DNA from: CAVRCT01 sp963719645 | GTDB taxonomy: Bacteria; Pseudomonadota; Gammaproteobacteria; DSM-16500 | DNA length: 64,000 nt | Direction: 5' to 3' | Assembly: GCA_963719645.1 (NCBI GenBank) | Contig: CAVRCT010000001.1 | Coordinates: 62,001-126,000, forward strand | Shown here: in pieces, positions 45,347 through 55,600 of the stretch | How the letters are laid out: every line of letters begins with the position of its first letter | Position numbering within the stretch: position 1 is the first letter of the stretch | The notes under the pieces: model-generated | What the model was told of the DNA's origin: nothing | Database searches by the model: none | What the model saw: the letters and a program-made list of their open reading frames with translations, nothing else | Program-made: the position numbers and the translations under genes

Positions 45347-48300
45347 ATGCCAAATTCAATCAAATACTTACCCTATCAAAGTTATGTCGTTTTTGAAAAG
45401 AATTCAGGGGATTTTGATAAAGTCTTAACAGAATTGGCATTTGATATCGCCAAACCGATCGATGAAAATGGTCAGAAATATCTGGCAATTCCTGATGAAT
45501 TACAGTGTCAAATGAGTCGAGCCGATAATGGTTTAGAGCAATATGTTGTATGCCGCGGCAACACCGTTGTCTTAACCATTAATATCAATCGCAATGGACT
45601 TGGGCCTCATTCTGCTAAATATTTTCGCGATGAAATTGAATTCAAACAAATCACCTCTATTCAATTTGTCGGTGGTCAACACGCTTCAGACGTCTCTATC
45701 ACCGCAGACACCACGCAAGCCCTGGATGAAACGTTAGAAAGCAACCGCAACGATTTAACGCATCTCAAAGAATTTCACTCCTTAGAGACTCTAACCGCTA
45801 AGCAGTTTAAATTGTTGTTACAACCGGGAGTCGATCAGCAAATGTATCGCGCGGGGGATTATAAACAAATTGTCGCGCAATTAGTAAAAGATCCCAGTTT
45901 TAAAAATCATAAAAATGTTTGCTTCATTGGCCGCGAGCCGGATGATATAACACTCGATACCCATTGCATTGTCACGTTTGATCCGTCGAATCCCGAACGA
46001 TCCATTGCCCTGTACCCATTTACCGTCGTCATCACCCGAACCAACCAACGAATTTATCAATGTTCTCTCAATGGAACAAGTTATCATTGCAATAATAGCA
46101 CTGAGTTATTAGCCCATTTGCAACCCGACATGACTTTCACACCCATTTACAAACAAAATGCAGAAGAAAAAGAAACTAAAAAAGCTGCACCCACTGCTGT
46201 AAGGCAAGCAAAATATCGTAGAAGAGGCGCGACACGCAACGGTGTTGTTGTTTTTACAATTGAACCGCAACCGAATGCAATCGTCAGTCCAGAAACAGAT
46301 GCTGAAAAACGCAAAAAAGAACGTCCCCAAAAAACAGCGACTACCCCAATTGTACGTAAACCAGCAGAAACTAAAAACACAACGACTCTCCCTGTACCGC
46401 CGTCACTGTTATATCAAAAAGCATCTGTCCAAAAACAACGAGAATATCTCACCCAGTTGCTGATTATTCGTGAAAAACCTGCAAGTTTTTATCCTTTTGA
46501 AGTCAAAAATGACGAAGATGATAGCAGATTTCAAACAGAATTCAGAAAGCTTTGCGCGCAAGAAATCTTACTCGATATGTTAATCGCTCAATACGACGTC
46601 GGAAATTATCTGGATAAACAACAATTGATGACAGAGGGTGATTTCTACCAGTCAGCCTTCCATTCAATGCACAGCAAAGCAAGTGAATTAAAAAAATTAA
46701 TTCAGACTAACCAGGAAAATCCAAAATGGCAAATATCTGTCGCCGAGTATGAGGATATATTCATTGAGTTAGAAAACCGTGATGAACAGTATAGCGAAGC
46801 ACCCGATGCCGGGGATGCTAAACGTCCAACACCCAAGGCCACGCGTTATCGAAGTCTGTCAACACTTGAATTCAATGCGTTATTGAACGAAAAAACAGCC
46901 GAGTTAACAGCGTTAATAGGAATGGCAGAAACGAGATCAAAAGCGGATGAAAACTTAGCCGCATCGCTCAGACAGTTGGATGAAGAATATAAAAGCGCAC
47001 GTGATGAAAAAGAAGAAAAAAATTGGCAAGGAGTAGAAGCAAAAAATCCTTTCAAAGGACTCACACAGCAAGAAGTACAAGCTAAATTGTTGAGTACCTT
47101 GATTACGCCGTTGCACTATGGTCTTTCAGAGGAAACGAATGTACCTGTTGAAAGAATTGAGTACGTTAAATTAATGAAAAATTATGGTAAACAAATCAGT
47201 GATGCCAACGTAACAAGTTTTTTAACACAGATCAGTGAAACTATTCAGAAAGCGAAGCAAGCTTTGCAGGAGCAATTTAAGCAAGTTCATCGCCCTGTTG
47301 TATTAAGTAGAAATGAAGTAGACGCTTTACCACCCGCCGCATCCACTGCACATAAAACGCAAGCGCCAAAACCTGCTGAAGTCAAAACAACGCTTAAAGC
47401 AGCAGACAATTTGCCAGCATCTCTGGAAATGCCGGAGAATACTAGATTCATAAGGGAAACAATTGATAATAGTAATAAAAAGAATATTTTCAACTTTATT
47501 GCGCCCTTGATGGTTTTTCAAAAAAACGTTGTGTCTTTGCAATGGAATCCTCTGCTTGCGTTTCAATATACTCCCCCTTCATTGACTGAGCCAGTAAGAC
47601 GAAAATACAGAAGACGTGGAGAGGAATCTAGCAATAAACCAAATGATCAATATCTAAAGGAAGCAGCGGTCATCCTAAAATTGATGGAAAAAGATGAAAG
47701 CTTTGCAGCCATCACAGATGATCAAGCCAGAAAACTATTGAAGCGCTCCTATGTGATGCGCAGAGTACTTTTTGCGAAATACCGAAGTAACCCGTTAGAT
47801 GGAAAAAAATTGAGTGATATTAATCAGTTTTATGCATCAGATCCGGATGGAGGTAGACGACCATTATATCAAGAACCCACTATAGACGAAGACGTCTCTA
47901 TCAATAACCTTGCAAACGAACCTTGTTTTGTCTTATACAAAGATGCGGCTGAAATCAAATTTGATAATATACCTTCGAGAAATGTATTTGCATTAGCAAG
48001 ATCAAAAGATCATCCCAATGCACTTGTCTGTAGCTATCATAAACCTATTGGTGATCTGACTGATCAAGAGTTTACATCAATTCAATGTGTTTTAAATCTC
48101 ACTGAAGAGGATATAAAACTTTTCCCCTTTCACGAATTATACGAAACACAACCTTTCGCTAACTCTTTACAGAGTGCTAAGGTACCTCAATTAAATTTTA
48201 TTGCATTACCAGGATCTGAAACTCCCAAATTAGCAAGATTGGCAAAAGACATTATGAAAATATGCCATGGTACCCTTGTCGAGGCCCCCAAACCCGCCGT

Positions 48301-51300
48301 GCCCGAAACCAAGGTGAAGGAAAAAGATCCCACACCATCAGCGGATGAAAAAAGCAATCCTGCCGCTTTAATGCAATTTCTGACGAGCAGTCAAATGGTT
48401 CCTCGGTTTCAACGACATGATCATTTGCGAAACGTTGGTAAAACGATGGGTATCGCTAACTTAACTCAACCGGGTCAATTATTAAAGCTAATGCAAACAC
48501 ATCAAGATGCTTTTGCAGCAGACCCAGCGATCACAATGAGTCCACAACAGGATCCTTTGTTGCTGTTAGATCGCATGTTAAAATTATTTCAATTTCAGTA
48601 TCACCTCTTTTCAAATGCAGGGCCTATTCCTTCTGATATAGAAAGTATCGCGGAAGATTTTCATCCGCTAGTCAAGCCATTAGCAAAACGGTGGTTAATG
48701 AAAATCGTTACAGATTTTTATTCGCACCGTAATAATGCTAGGAGCACGATTGCAGGCAGACTGGATTCAATCCTTCAATCAACAAATGTCGTCGACGCAT
48801 TACATAAGGGATACCCCGGTATTGACGACTGGTATAAAAAAATTGCAACAGAAAACGAAGGGTTTGAAAAAGACTACCTACTCAAACTCGCAGAAGAAAC
48901 AGAGGAAGAAGCAGATGCTTTTGCCAGTCTTTATCTTGAGATTCCCAAAAAAGAATTTCTTCCTTTATTGCGTCATCACTTTCCGGGTTCTTTATTTAAT
49001 ATTCGAGGCGCTGGTAAAATTTATCCCGCCTATGTCATTGTCGAAGAGAATAATGTCAAAAAATTAATTCCTTTTAGCTCAGAAGATTTCAGCATGGTTA
49101 AAATGCTCGATTCATTGGGTTGGGCACTCGTATTTACGCAAGGTTTTAGGTGTGCGGTGTTGATGGTGCGCCAACCTTACGGCTGGGTACGTGCAGCAAA
49201 GTGCAGATTGACCATAGAAGAGCAGCAAGCGCTGGCTAAAGATGGACGTTTAGATCTTCCCGCTAACATAATTCCAAAAAAAGGTAAAATCGAAAGCAAA
49301 GGCGAAGGAGAGAAAAAAGCGAGTACAGACCCACTTGTTCTAGCAGCGATTAGTCAAGCTGCAAATAATGAGATAGCCAATCCACAAATAAGTAAAATAC
49401 CGCAAGGTGCTTTGATTGTTAAATATTCCTATCAGGGTCCGAAACCTGGTACTACAGAAACCTTATTTAATGATGCTGCCGGCACATTTCTAGATCCTTC
49501 TGGCTTTTCAGAAGCACATGTCTGTAATTATACGAATAAGACAACAAAAACGATGGGGGGCATGAGTGTCACCCACTCAGGGGATCGCAGGATGAAGAAT
49601 GCTCCTGCGGGCAGCATGCATCACTTCATGTGTATTACTCCGCCCGAAAAAGGTAAAGAATCTGTCCACCTGGCTCTGACAACATCAGCCTATCAAACGC
49701 ATTATACAACACATCATAGCGAGAATTATTGTGAGTATTATATGCTGGTTGGATTATCTGAAAAAGAAAAAGAGACCGTAAAAAATTGGACTGAGAATGC
49801 TACTCCGGATAACATCGATCGCTTAAAACAATTTTTCAAAGACAAAGGCGTAAAACCTTTTCATTCCGTATCACCTAGTGCTTATTTGAAGGAGGTTGGG
49901 CCTGGTGAGAATGCAAAAGAGATTGGCGTTTATTCGCATTTTATCGCGTCAGTTTACTATGATCCCGAGTTACAAGCCTGTTTCTTTATCGGTTGGGATT
50001 CGCCTCTTAATTTACCTCTTGAAGCAAATCATGAGCGTACAAAAGAATTTAACGATGGGTATAGTCATCCAGTGAATGCACGCATCAAAACAAAGCAATC
50101 GCAAGAACGTTTTGTATTGTGTGCAGATGAAAAAAAGACACAAGCACGTGAAGCCCGATTGGCTGTTTTAGCAGATCCTTATAAAGATAAACCTTATAAA
50201 AAATGGATGCCATTGTTAGTAGAATTAATTAGTGCATTGAAAACCATCAAGACAGTGATTCCAGCTGCAATGCAAGCCCTGGATGCACAACTGCGTAAGG
50301 AAGCTGAACTACGAGACGCTAAGGAGGACAGTGAAGAAGTGAAGGCAATTGCAGTAGAAAAAAGCAGAGACGACTTTGTAAAGAGTGATATGAAGTTAGT
50401 TGTGCCGCCTAAATTTCTCCATGCAGCATCCAATGCCCTCGTTATTCATCAAGAAAGAAGCAAAGTACCCGGAAATTTTCCCGATGATAAAACACTCGGT
50501 CGTCCATTTGATCACATTGCATTTCAACAAAAATATTGCACTGAAGAAATTGCGCGCCTTACGGCAAGAATCGCAGAAATTTATCAAGCACTAAAAGATT
50601 TTCGTTATGAACAAGAAAAAAGTGCGGCAACACTTAGTAACTTGCCGCATTTTGGTGTTTTTTCTGAATCAGTGACTGATTTAAAAAATGGTTTTGAGAT
50701 GCTTGTTGCTCAAATAAACACGGCAAGCAATGACGTGCAATCTATTTTAAAAAACGTATTGCCGTTGGCTAACGATTACTACCAAGCAAGTAAAGCAGAA
50801 TTGATACCTTTGTTTCTTGATGCATTAGATTGGTTAATAAAAGCGAAAAATATCAGTGATCGGTGCAAGGGCAAGAGCAAATACAATGCCCAGTTTGTAT
50901 TTTCTGATGAGTATCGTAAACTTCAAGAAGAATATAAACTGTGTGAAGAAAATCATAAAAATTCGCTCAAGCTTTTCTGTTACCATCCATTTTTCAGTCA
51001 AACAGATTTGACAACGTTAGGAGAGATACCTTCGCTCAGAGAATTGATTGGTGAAAATGGGTTTTATCTAGCTTACACCAATGCCGTCGGTCAAGAGTTG
51101 AGTAAAGCACTCATGCAACCTGGAGGCAAGCCTGGTTTGCCGGATCCACAATTAGTGCGGTTATATCAATTTTATAATGCGATGCTGCAAGGGTATATGA
51201 AGTTACGAGACTTCTCTCCTGATTTTCCTAAGTGGCAAAAAAAGTGGGCAAAAGCGTGTTCTAAAGCATCGCGTCAGCCCGTTGAAAATTTTTTAGCTAA

Positions 51301-52036
51301 AGTGACTGAAGTGCTTCCTACTTTTGATCCGAGAAAAAAAGCGGCGTCCAAACCGCCACAGGCTCCGTTGTTAAGTGAGCCAAAGCGAACCCATAGAGGG
51401 GATGCTAAAGCAGTTGTGTCAGATGCGACAGTTTCTTTAGTCGAGCGTAAGTCTGTTGCTGTTACTACAAAAAGTGTGACGCAGATGCTTACGGCTGCCA
51501 GTGCAACATTGGTTGCTCCCTCTGGGCACGCAGGAGAGCCAGCGTCTACTCCAGAAGCTTCTCTCAAAAAAATGTCCGCAGGTTCAAGTGTGACGGCTTC
51601 AACGCCTTCAAATGTGAGCCCATCATTGCAAGCAGTGAGTGAGGAAGAAAAAATCCTTCGTTTAGTACAACTTTGTCACCGATTGATTGCTTGTCTTGCG
51701 GATGAAAAAATATTTCCGCCTAAGCCAGCGCGTGCCTTGATTACACCTATCCATCAAGGAGCCCGCAAAAAGACGATAAAACTTCTTACAGATGAATTAC
51801 ATAAATTTAAACAAGAGCAAATAAATGCAAAAACTTTTGAAGCAACGATCATTGGCAGCCTGCTGCTTTTCAGGGGAAAATTGAAACCTGGCAATCAAGG
51901 ATTTTTAGAAAATTTTGATCGCATTATTGGAATGGATCCATCACAGAAAAGTCATACGCAAGAAACAGTCATCCTGAAATTTATTCAAGATGAGTTGGCC
52001 AGAAATAAAATAAGTCCACTTGAGTTTAAGCAATAA
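45347..52036 (+). CDS. Giant protein of unknown function, 2229 aa; effector candidate
   Basis: No confident family assignment. GAGGAAA lies about 9 nt before the ATG. There is no signal peptide or membrane segment. Charged, partly helical stretches alternate with Lys/Pro/Thr-rich linkers (about 270-350, 690-720, 970-1000, 1930-2060). KYRRRG occurs twice (289-294 and near 751). Three segments resemble the phosphotyrosine-pocket strand of SH2 domains: VCFIGREPDD (Arg196), VFALARSKDHPNALVCSY (Arg885) and GSLFNIRGAG…YPAYVIV (Arg1220); this is tentative. The region ~1430-1620 is rich in His, Tyr and Cys. The C-terminus ends SPLEFKQ with Phe at -3, compatible with but not proof of a Dot/Icm signal. 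A PmrA-box-like promoter precedes it. It is an isolated gene between repeat blocks. Confidence 0.75.
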   Translation: MPNSIKYLPYQSYVVFEKNSGDFDKVLTELAFDIAKPIDENGQKYLAIPDELQCQMSRADNGLEQYVVCRGNTVVLTININRNGLGPHSAKYFRDEIEFKQITSIQFVGGQHASDVSITADTTQALDETLESNRNDLTHLKEFHSLETLTAKQFKLLLQPGVDQQMYRAGDYKQIVAQLVKDPSFKNHKNVCFIGREPDDITLDTHCIVTFDPSNPERSIALYPFTVVITRTNQRIYQCSLNGTSYHCNNSTELLAHLQPDMTFTPIYKQNAEEKETKKAAPTAVRQAKYRRRGATRNGVVVFTIEPQPNAIVSPETDAEKRKKERPQKTATTPIVRKPAETKNTTTLPVPPSLLYQKASVQKQREYLTQLLIIREKPASFYPFEVKNDEDDSRFQTEFRKLCAQEILLDMLIAQYDVGNYLDKQQLMTEGDFYQSAFHSMHSKASELKKLIQTNQENPKWQISVAEYEDIFIELENRDEQYSEAPDAGDAKRPTPKATRYRSLSTLEFNALLNEKTAELTALIGMAETRSKADENLAASLRQLDEEYKSARDEKEEKNWQGVEAKNPFKGLTQQEVQAKLLSTLITPLHYGLSEETNVPVERIEYVKLMKNYGKQISDANVTSFLTQISETIQKAKQALQEQFKQVHRPVVLSRNEVDALPPAASTAHKTQAPKPAEVKTTLKAADNLPASLEMPENTRFIRETIDNSNKKNIFNFIAPLMVFQKNVVSLQWNPLLAFQYTPPSLTEPVRRKYRRRGEESSNKPNDQYLKEAAVILKLMEKDESFAAITDDQARKLLKRSYVMRRVLFAKYRSNPLDGKKLSDINQFYASDPDGGRRPLYQEPTIDEDVSINNLANEPCFVLYKDAAEIKFDNIPSRNVFALARSKDHPNALVCSYHKPIGDLTDQEFTSIQCVLNLTEEDIKLFPFHELYETQPFANSLQSAKVPQLNFIALPGSETPKLARLAKDIMKICHGTLVEAPKPAVPETKVKEKDPTPSADEKSNPAALMQFLTSSQMVPRFQRHDHLRNVGKTMGIANLTQPGQLLKLMQTHQDAFAADPAITMSPQQDPLLLLDRMLKLFQFQYHLFSNAGPIPSDIESIAEDFHPLVKPLAKRWLMKIVTDFYSHRNNARSTIAGRLDSILQSTNVVDALHKGYPGIDDWYKKIATENEGFEKDYLLKLAEETEEEADAFASLYLEIPKKEFLPLLRHHFPGSLFNIRGAGKIYPAYVIVEENNVKKLIPFSSEDFSMVKMLDSLGWALVFTQGFRCAVLMVRQPYGWVRAAKCRLTIEEQQALAKDGRLDLPANIIPKKGKIESKGEGEKKASTDPLVLAAISQAANNEIANPQISKIPQGALIVKYSYQGPKPGTTETLFNDAAGTFLDPSGFSEAHVCNYTNKTTKTMGGMSVTHSGDRRMKNAPAGSMHHFMCITPPEKGKESVHLALTTSAYQTHYTTHHSENYCEYYMLVGLSEKEKETVKNWTENATPDNIDRLKQFFKDKGVKPFHSVSPSAYLKEVGPGENAKEIGVYSHFIASVYYDPELQACFFIGWDSPLNLPLEANHERTKEFNDGYSHPVNARIKTKQSQERFVLCADEKKTQAREARLAVLADPYKDKPYKKWMPLLVELISALKTIKTVIPAAMQALDAQLRKEAELRDAKEDSEEVKAIAVEKSRDDFVKSDMKLVVPPKFLHAASNALVIHQERSKVPGNFPDDKTLGRPFDHIAFQQKYCTEEIARLTARIAEIYQALKDFRYEQEKSAATLSNLPHFGVFSESVTDLKNGFEMLVAQINTASNDVQSILKNVLPLANDYYQASKAELIPLFLDALDWLIKAKNISDRCKGKSKYNAQFVFSDEYRKLQEEYKLCEENHKNSLKLFCYHPFFSQTDLTTLGEIPSLRELIGENGFYLAYTNAVGQELSKALMQPGGKPGLPDPQLVRLYQFYNAMLQGYMKLRDFSPDFPKWQKKWAKACSKASRQPVENFLAKVTEVLPTFDPRKKAASKPPQAPLLSEPKRTHRGDAKAVVSDATVSLVERKSVAVTTKSVTQMLTAASATLVAPSGHAGEPASTPEASLKKMSAGSSVTASTPSNVSPSLQAVSEEEKILRLVQLCHRLIACLADEKIFPPKPARALITPIHQGARKKTIKLLTDELHKFKQEQINAKTFEATIIGSLLLFRGKLKPGNQGFLENFDRIIGMDPSQKSHTQETVILKFIQDELARNKISPLEFKQ

Positions 52037-52096
52037 AGTGAGTTATGCGTAGTCTGGGCTACCCGGAATGGATCTGCTTAAAGATTCCGGGTTGCG

Positions 52097-52150
52097 CTCA
52101 TGAGTGCTTAAAAAGAGCTGTTATCCTGAGTGCTTTTCGCTCCAGAGCAA
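52097..52150. repeat. Remnant of element D
   Basis: GAGTGCTTAAAAAGAGCTG, TTATCCTGAGTGC and TTTTCGCTCC match the last unit and core edge of D, but no right half follows. It lies in the gap 52037-52623. Confidence 0.65.
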
Positions 52151-52206
52151 CTGTCTTTAAAATTATATAGCAGTTATCTGCTTTGAGAAGTCTCCCACTT
52201 TGGAAA

Positions 52207-52305
52207 GGCGTTGTTGCGTAATTCACGGTGTCAGCTTAGTGTCGTGCCAGCTAAAAGCACGCTGGCACGACACTAAGCTGACACCGTGAATTACGCAACA
52301 ATGCC
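52207..52305. mobile_element. Palindromic element E (99 bp)
   Basis: Arms of 45 bp with one mismatch (GGCGTTGTTGCGTAATTCAC … GTGAATTACGCAACAATGCC) around a 9-nt loop. Direct repeats CTTTGGAAA at 52198-52206 and 52306-52314 show insertion into C with a 9-bp duplication. Confidence 0.88.
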
Positions 52306-52329
52306 CTTTGGAAAAGGGGGAACAAGGGG

Positions 52330-52566
52330 CAATGGCACTAGCTTAAGAACTGTCGTCCCGGAATTTACTGGCGCTTAATGAGCGCTTTTTGCGAATTTAG
52401 CGCCAGTTAATGTCCGGGATCCATTTTGCTTAAAGCATATAAGTTAAAAGCAAGAGGGCGATAAATTGAAGATGGATCCCGGACATTAAGTAGCTCTAAA
52501 CGAGCAAAAGGCGCTCGTTAAGAGCTACTAAATTCCGGGACGACAGTTCTTAAGCTAGTGCCATTG
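52330..52566. mobile_element. Element B, copy 4 (237 bp)
   Basis: Same sequence by eye as the copies at 17527 and 34323. Direct repeats GGAACAAGGGG at 52319-52329 and 52567-52577. Confidence 0.88.
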
Positions 52567-52623
52567 GGAACAAGGGGGGGTTGTATAAAATAAATTATAA
52601 AATTCTTCACCGTTTTTTTAAAT

Positions 52624-55600
52624 TCAAACCATCACCTGCCGCCGCTTATTCTGCGGCGTCGGCAGAAATCCCACCTGGCATAAATAATTAATATATTTCA
52701 CCAACAACGCATCATTAATTTCAGGGTACGCCAACGAAATCTCCGTCATGATTTCTTTGGTCTTATCCATCATGACACTCGGCGAGAGAGTCGGTTCGAT
52801 TTGAGATAAATAGGTCGGTAAAAACGGATAAAGAGAATTGCTAGGGTTAATCAACACCAGTTGCTTGATCCACTCATCACTCGAACAAAGTTTAATGTTA
52901 TAGCCATAATTGTTTAACCAAGCAATCAAATCTGTCCAGAGTAAACCTTGCGGATGATCAATGTGATAAACACCGCTTTTAATCGGCGTTGCTTGCGCTA
53001 TTTTTACAATCGCTTGACTGGCAAAATCAACCGGCAAGAGCGTGACTCTTTTATTCCAATTCGGCGCAACACCTAATTGAATACAGCCTTTCATTAATAA
53101 TAATAACGCATCATTAACATTGGTAATGCCATTATCTGATTGCCCTAAAATATATCCCGACCGAAAAATTTTAACAGGCAAGCCACGATTTTTAATCTGA
53201 GTGAGTAACCGTTCAGAGACCCATTTGCTAATGGCATAACCGCCAATTAATTTACGGGATTCTGCATCGGGGAATTCTTCGATAAAATGACCATTGTCAT
53301 CCACTTTGTTGGCTGCTGCGAGCGTTGAAATATAATAAATAGGCTTATCTGTTTTATTCAACGCAAACCGAATAATTTCCATCGTCGCCTGCACATTGCT
53401 CGTGCGCAAATTGCTATAAGCCACCATCGTATTCACTTGAGCGCCACAATGGTATATCACATCGATTGTGTCACTCAGCTTTTCATATAATTCACTGGGA
53501 ATGCCAAATTGATCTACTCCAAGATCACTTGGAATAATAATGATTCGACGATCCTCTAGCGAAATATCAGACGCTAGCTCATAGTGATCAACTTGCGTTT
53601 TTAAATAATTTGCCACCGATTGATAGTCGCCTTTGCGAATCAGACAATAAATTTTAGCCTGAGTCGATGCAAGCAATGTGCGTAACAAATAAATGCCTAA
53701 AAAACCTGCCGAGCCGGTTAAAAGAATCGCTTTAGGATTCTGCACGTGCGCGCTAAATTGATTGGTTGGCACCAAATCATCTTGTAACACCGCGTCACGA
53801 TTAATTTCCTCTTGGACGGATGATTTGTACGTATAATTTTCACCACCCGAATCAATGTACTCTGCAATAATCGGAATAAAGGGTAAATCAAAAAGAATTT
53901 TCGGTGGAATGGAAAGAGAGAAATTCTGCAAAATAGTCACCGCCATTTGCGACACCAACATGGAATTGCCGCCAATATCAAAAAAATTATCCGTAATACT
54001 GATACGCTTGTGTGGCAGAATGCTTTCCCAAATGGCTGCAATTTTTTTCTCCGTGTCTGTGCGCGGAGGGATATAGCTCTGCTCAATTAATTGCGAAAAA
54101 TTTTGCGGCGGCGGCAAGGCTTGCCAGTCAATTTTACCGTTAAATGTCAGAGGAAAATGGGGTAGAACGCTGAAAACAGACGGTATCATATAAGCCGGTA
54201 ATTTTTTCTTCAACGCATTTTTCAAATTTCGTTTGGTAGATACACTTTGTAAGGTTTCCATTAAATTATGCGACGCCAAATAGAACTCAACCCCTTTTTG
54301 CAATAATAGTTTGTTCTGCTCTGTTTGATCAATCAGGATGCCAGCGCGCTGTTCAATTTGCCAAATGACTTTTCCGGACAACCAAATGCTCTTACTTGTG
54401 CCTGGAAGTTTTAAATCTAGTCGCAATGTAGCGCCAGGTTCAATCGTTTCTGTTAGGCCGGTGATACCGATACCTTCTTTAGAAAGATCATCAGTTAAAA
54501 CTTGTAAATAATGATCATTGTTCAGCGAAATTAAGCAACGTTCTTGAAATGGAATCCGAATTTTTTCTAAATTCGGGACAAGATAGGCGATTAAACTTTT
54601 TTGTCCGGACGCTAATTCTTTCGCCAACACCATGACTTCTGTCACATCAGGATGTTGCGTGAGCGCTGTTTCAATGTCTCTGAGTTCAAAACGATAGCCT
54701 TGAATTTTCACTTGGTGATCCACTCGACCGATGAATTCTAAGTTGCCATCACTGAGCCAGCGAACCAAATCACCTGTGCGGAATAAGGTTGCTTGTGGAT
54801 CATGACTGAACACATTGCGGATAAATTTTTCTCGCGTCAATTGTGGTCTATTCAAATAACCTGGCGATACATTTATTCCACCAATCAATAATTCCCCGGC
54901 GGTGCCAATCGGTACGGGTTCTAAATGAGCATCGACCACATAAATTTCACAATGCGCAATGGGTTTCCCGATAGGTGGTGGTGCATGTTGTATCTCTTGT
55001 TCAAGCGGCGCAACGCGTGCGCGAAAAATTCTCATGAACGTTGTTTCAATGGTAGTTTCAGTCGTCCCATAGATATTCCAAATATCAAAGGAGAAAAAGT
55101 GATTGGGTAATTGAGAAAGCGTTTCACCGGCAATTTTAAGAATCCGAATTTTATTCTCTGGCCAGTCCATCGTTAAAAGAATTTGCGCGTAAGCGGTGGG
55201 TAAATCCACTAACGTTATTTTATTTTTTGCCAGCCAAGGTAAAAAAGAGGTAGGTGTTAATTTAATCGTGTCATCCACAATATGCACGCTTGCACCCGCT
55301 AATAAAAACGGAATCGTTTCACAAAAAAAACTATCAAATCCTTGCGAACCAAATTGCGAAGCGCGATCTTCTGCCGTGACTGAGAAGTGTGATTTATACC
55401 AATTCGCCAAATTGACTAAGCTCTCATGTTTAATCATCACGCCCTTAGGTTGATCATTTGCGCCTGACGATTTATAAATGGCATACGCTACTAAATTGTC
55501 AGAATTAATATGGACAGGTGGTGGGCTGATTGGCAATGCCTTGACTAAATTATAATGATCATCCAAACGTGTCGTCTTATATAAATATTCATGAGGAATG

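Larger units (their letters stand above)
52167..52588. mobile_element. Element C, copy 5, 5'-truncated, with E and B inserts
   Basis: The left outer arm is missing; the centre (AGTCTCCCACTTTGG) is split by E at 52207 and the right arm by B at 52330. The far end reads GGGGGGGTTGTATAAAATAA, a mutated form of the usual terminus. Confidence 0.75.
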
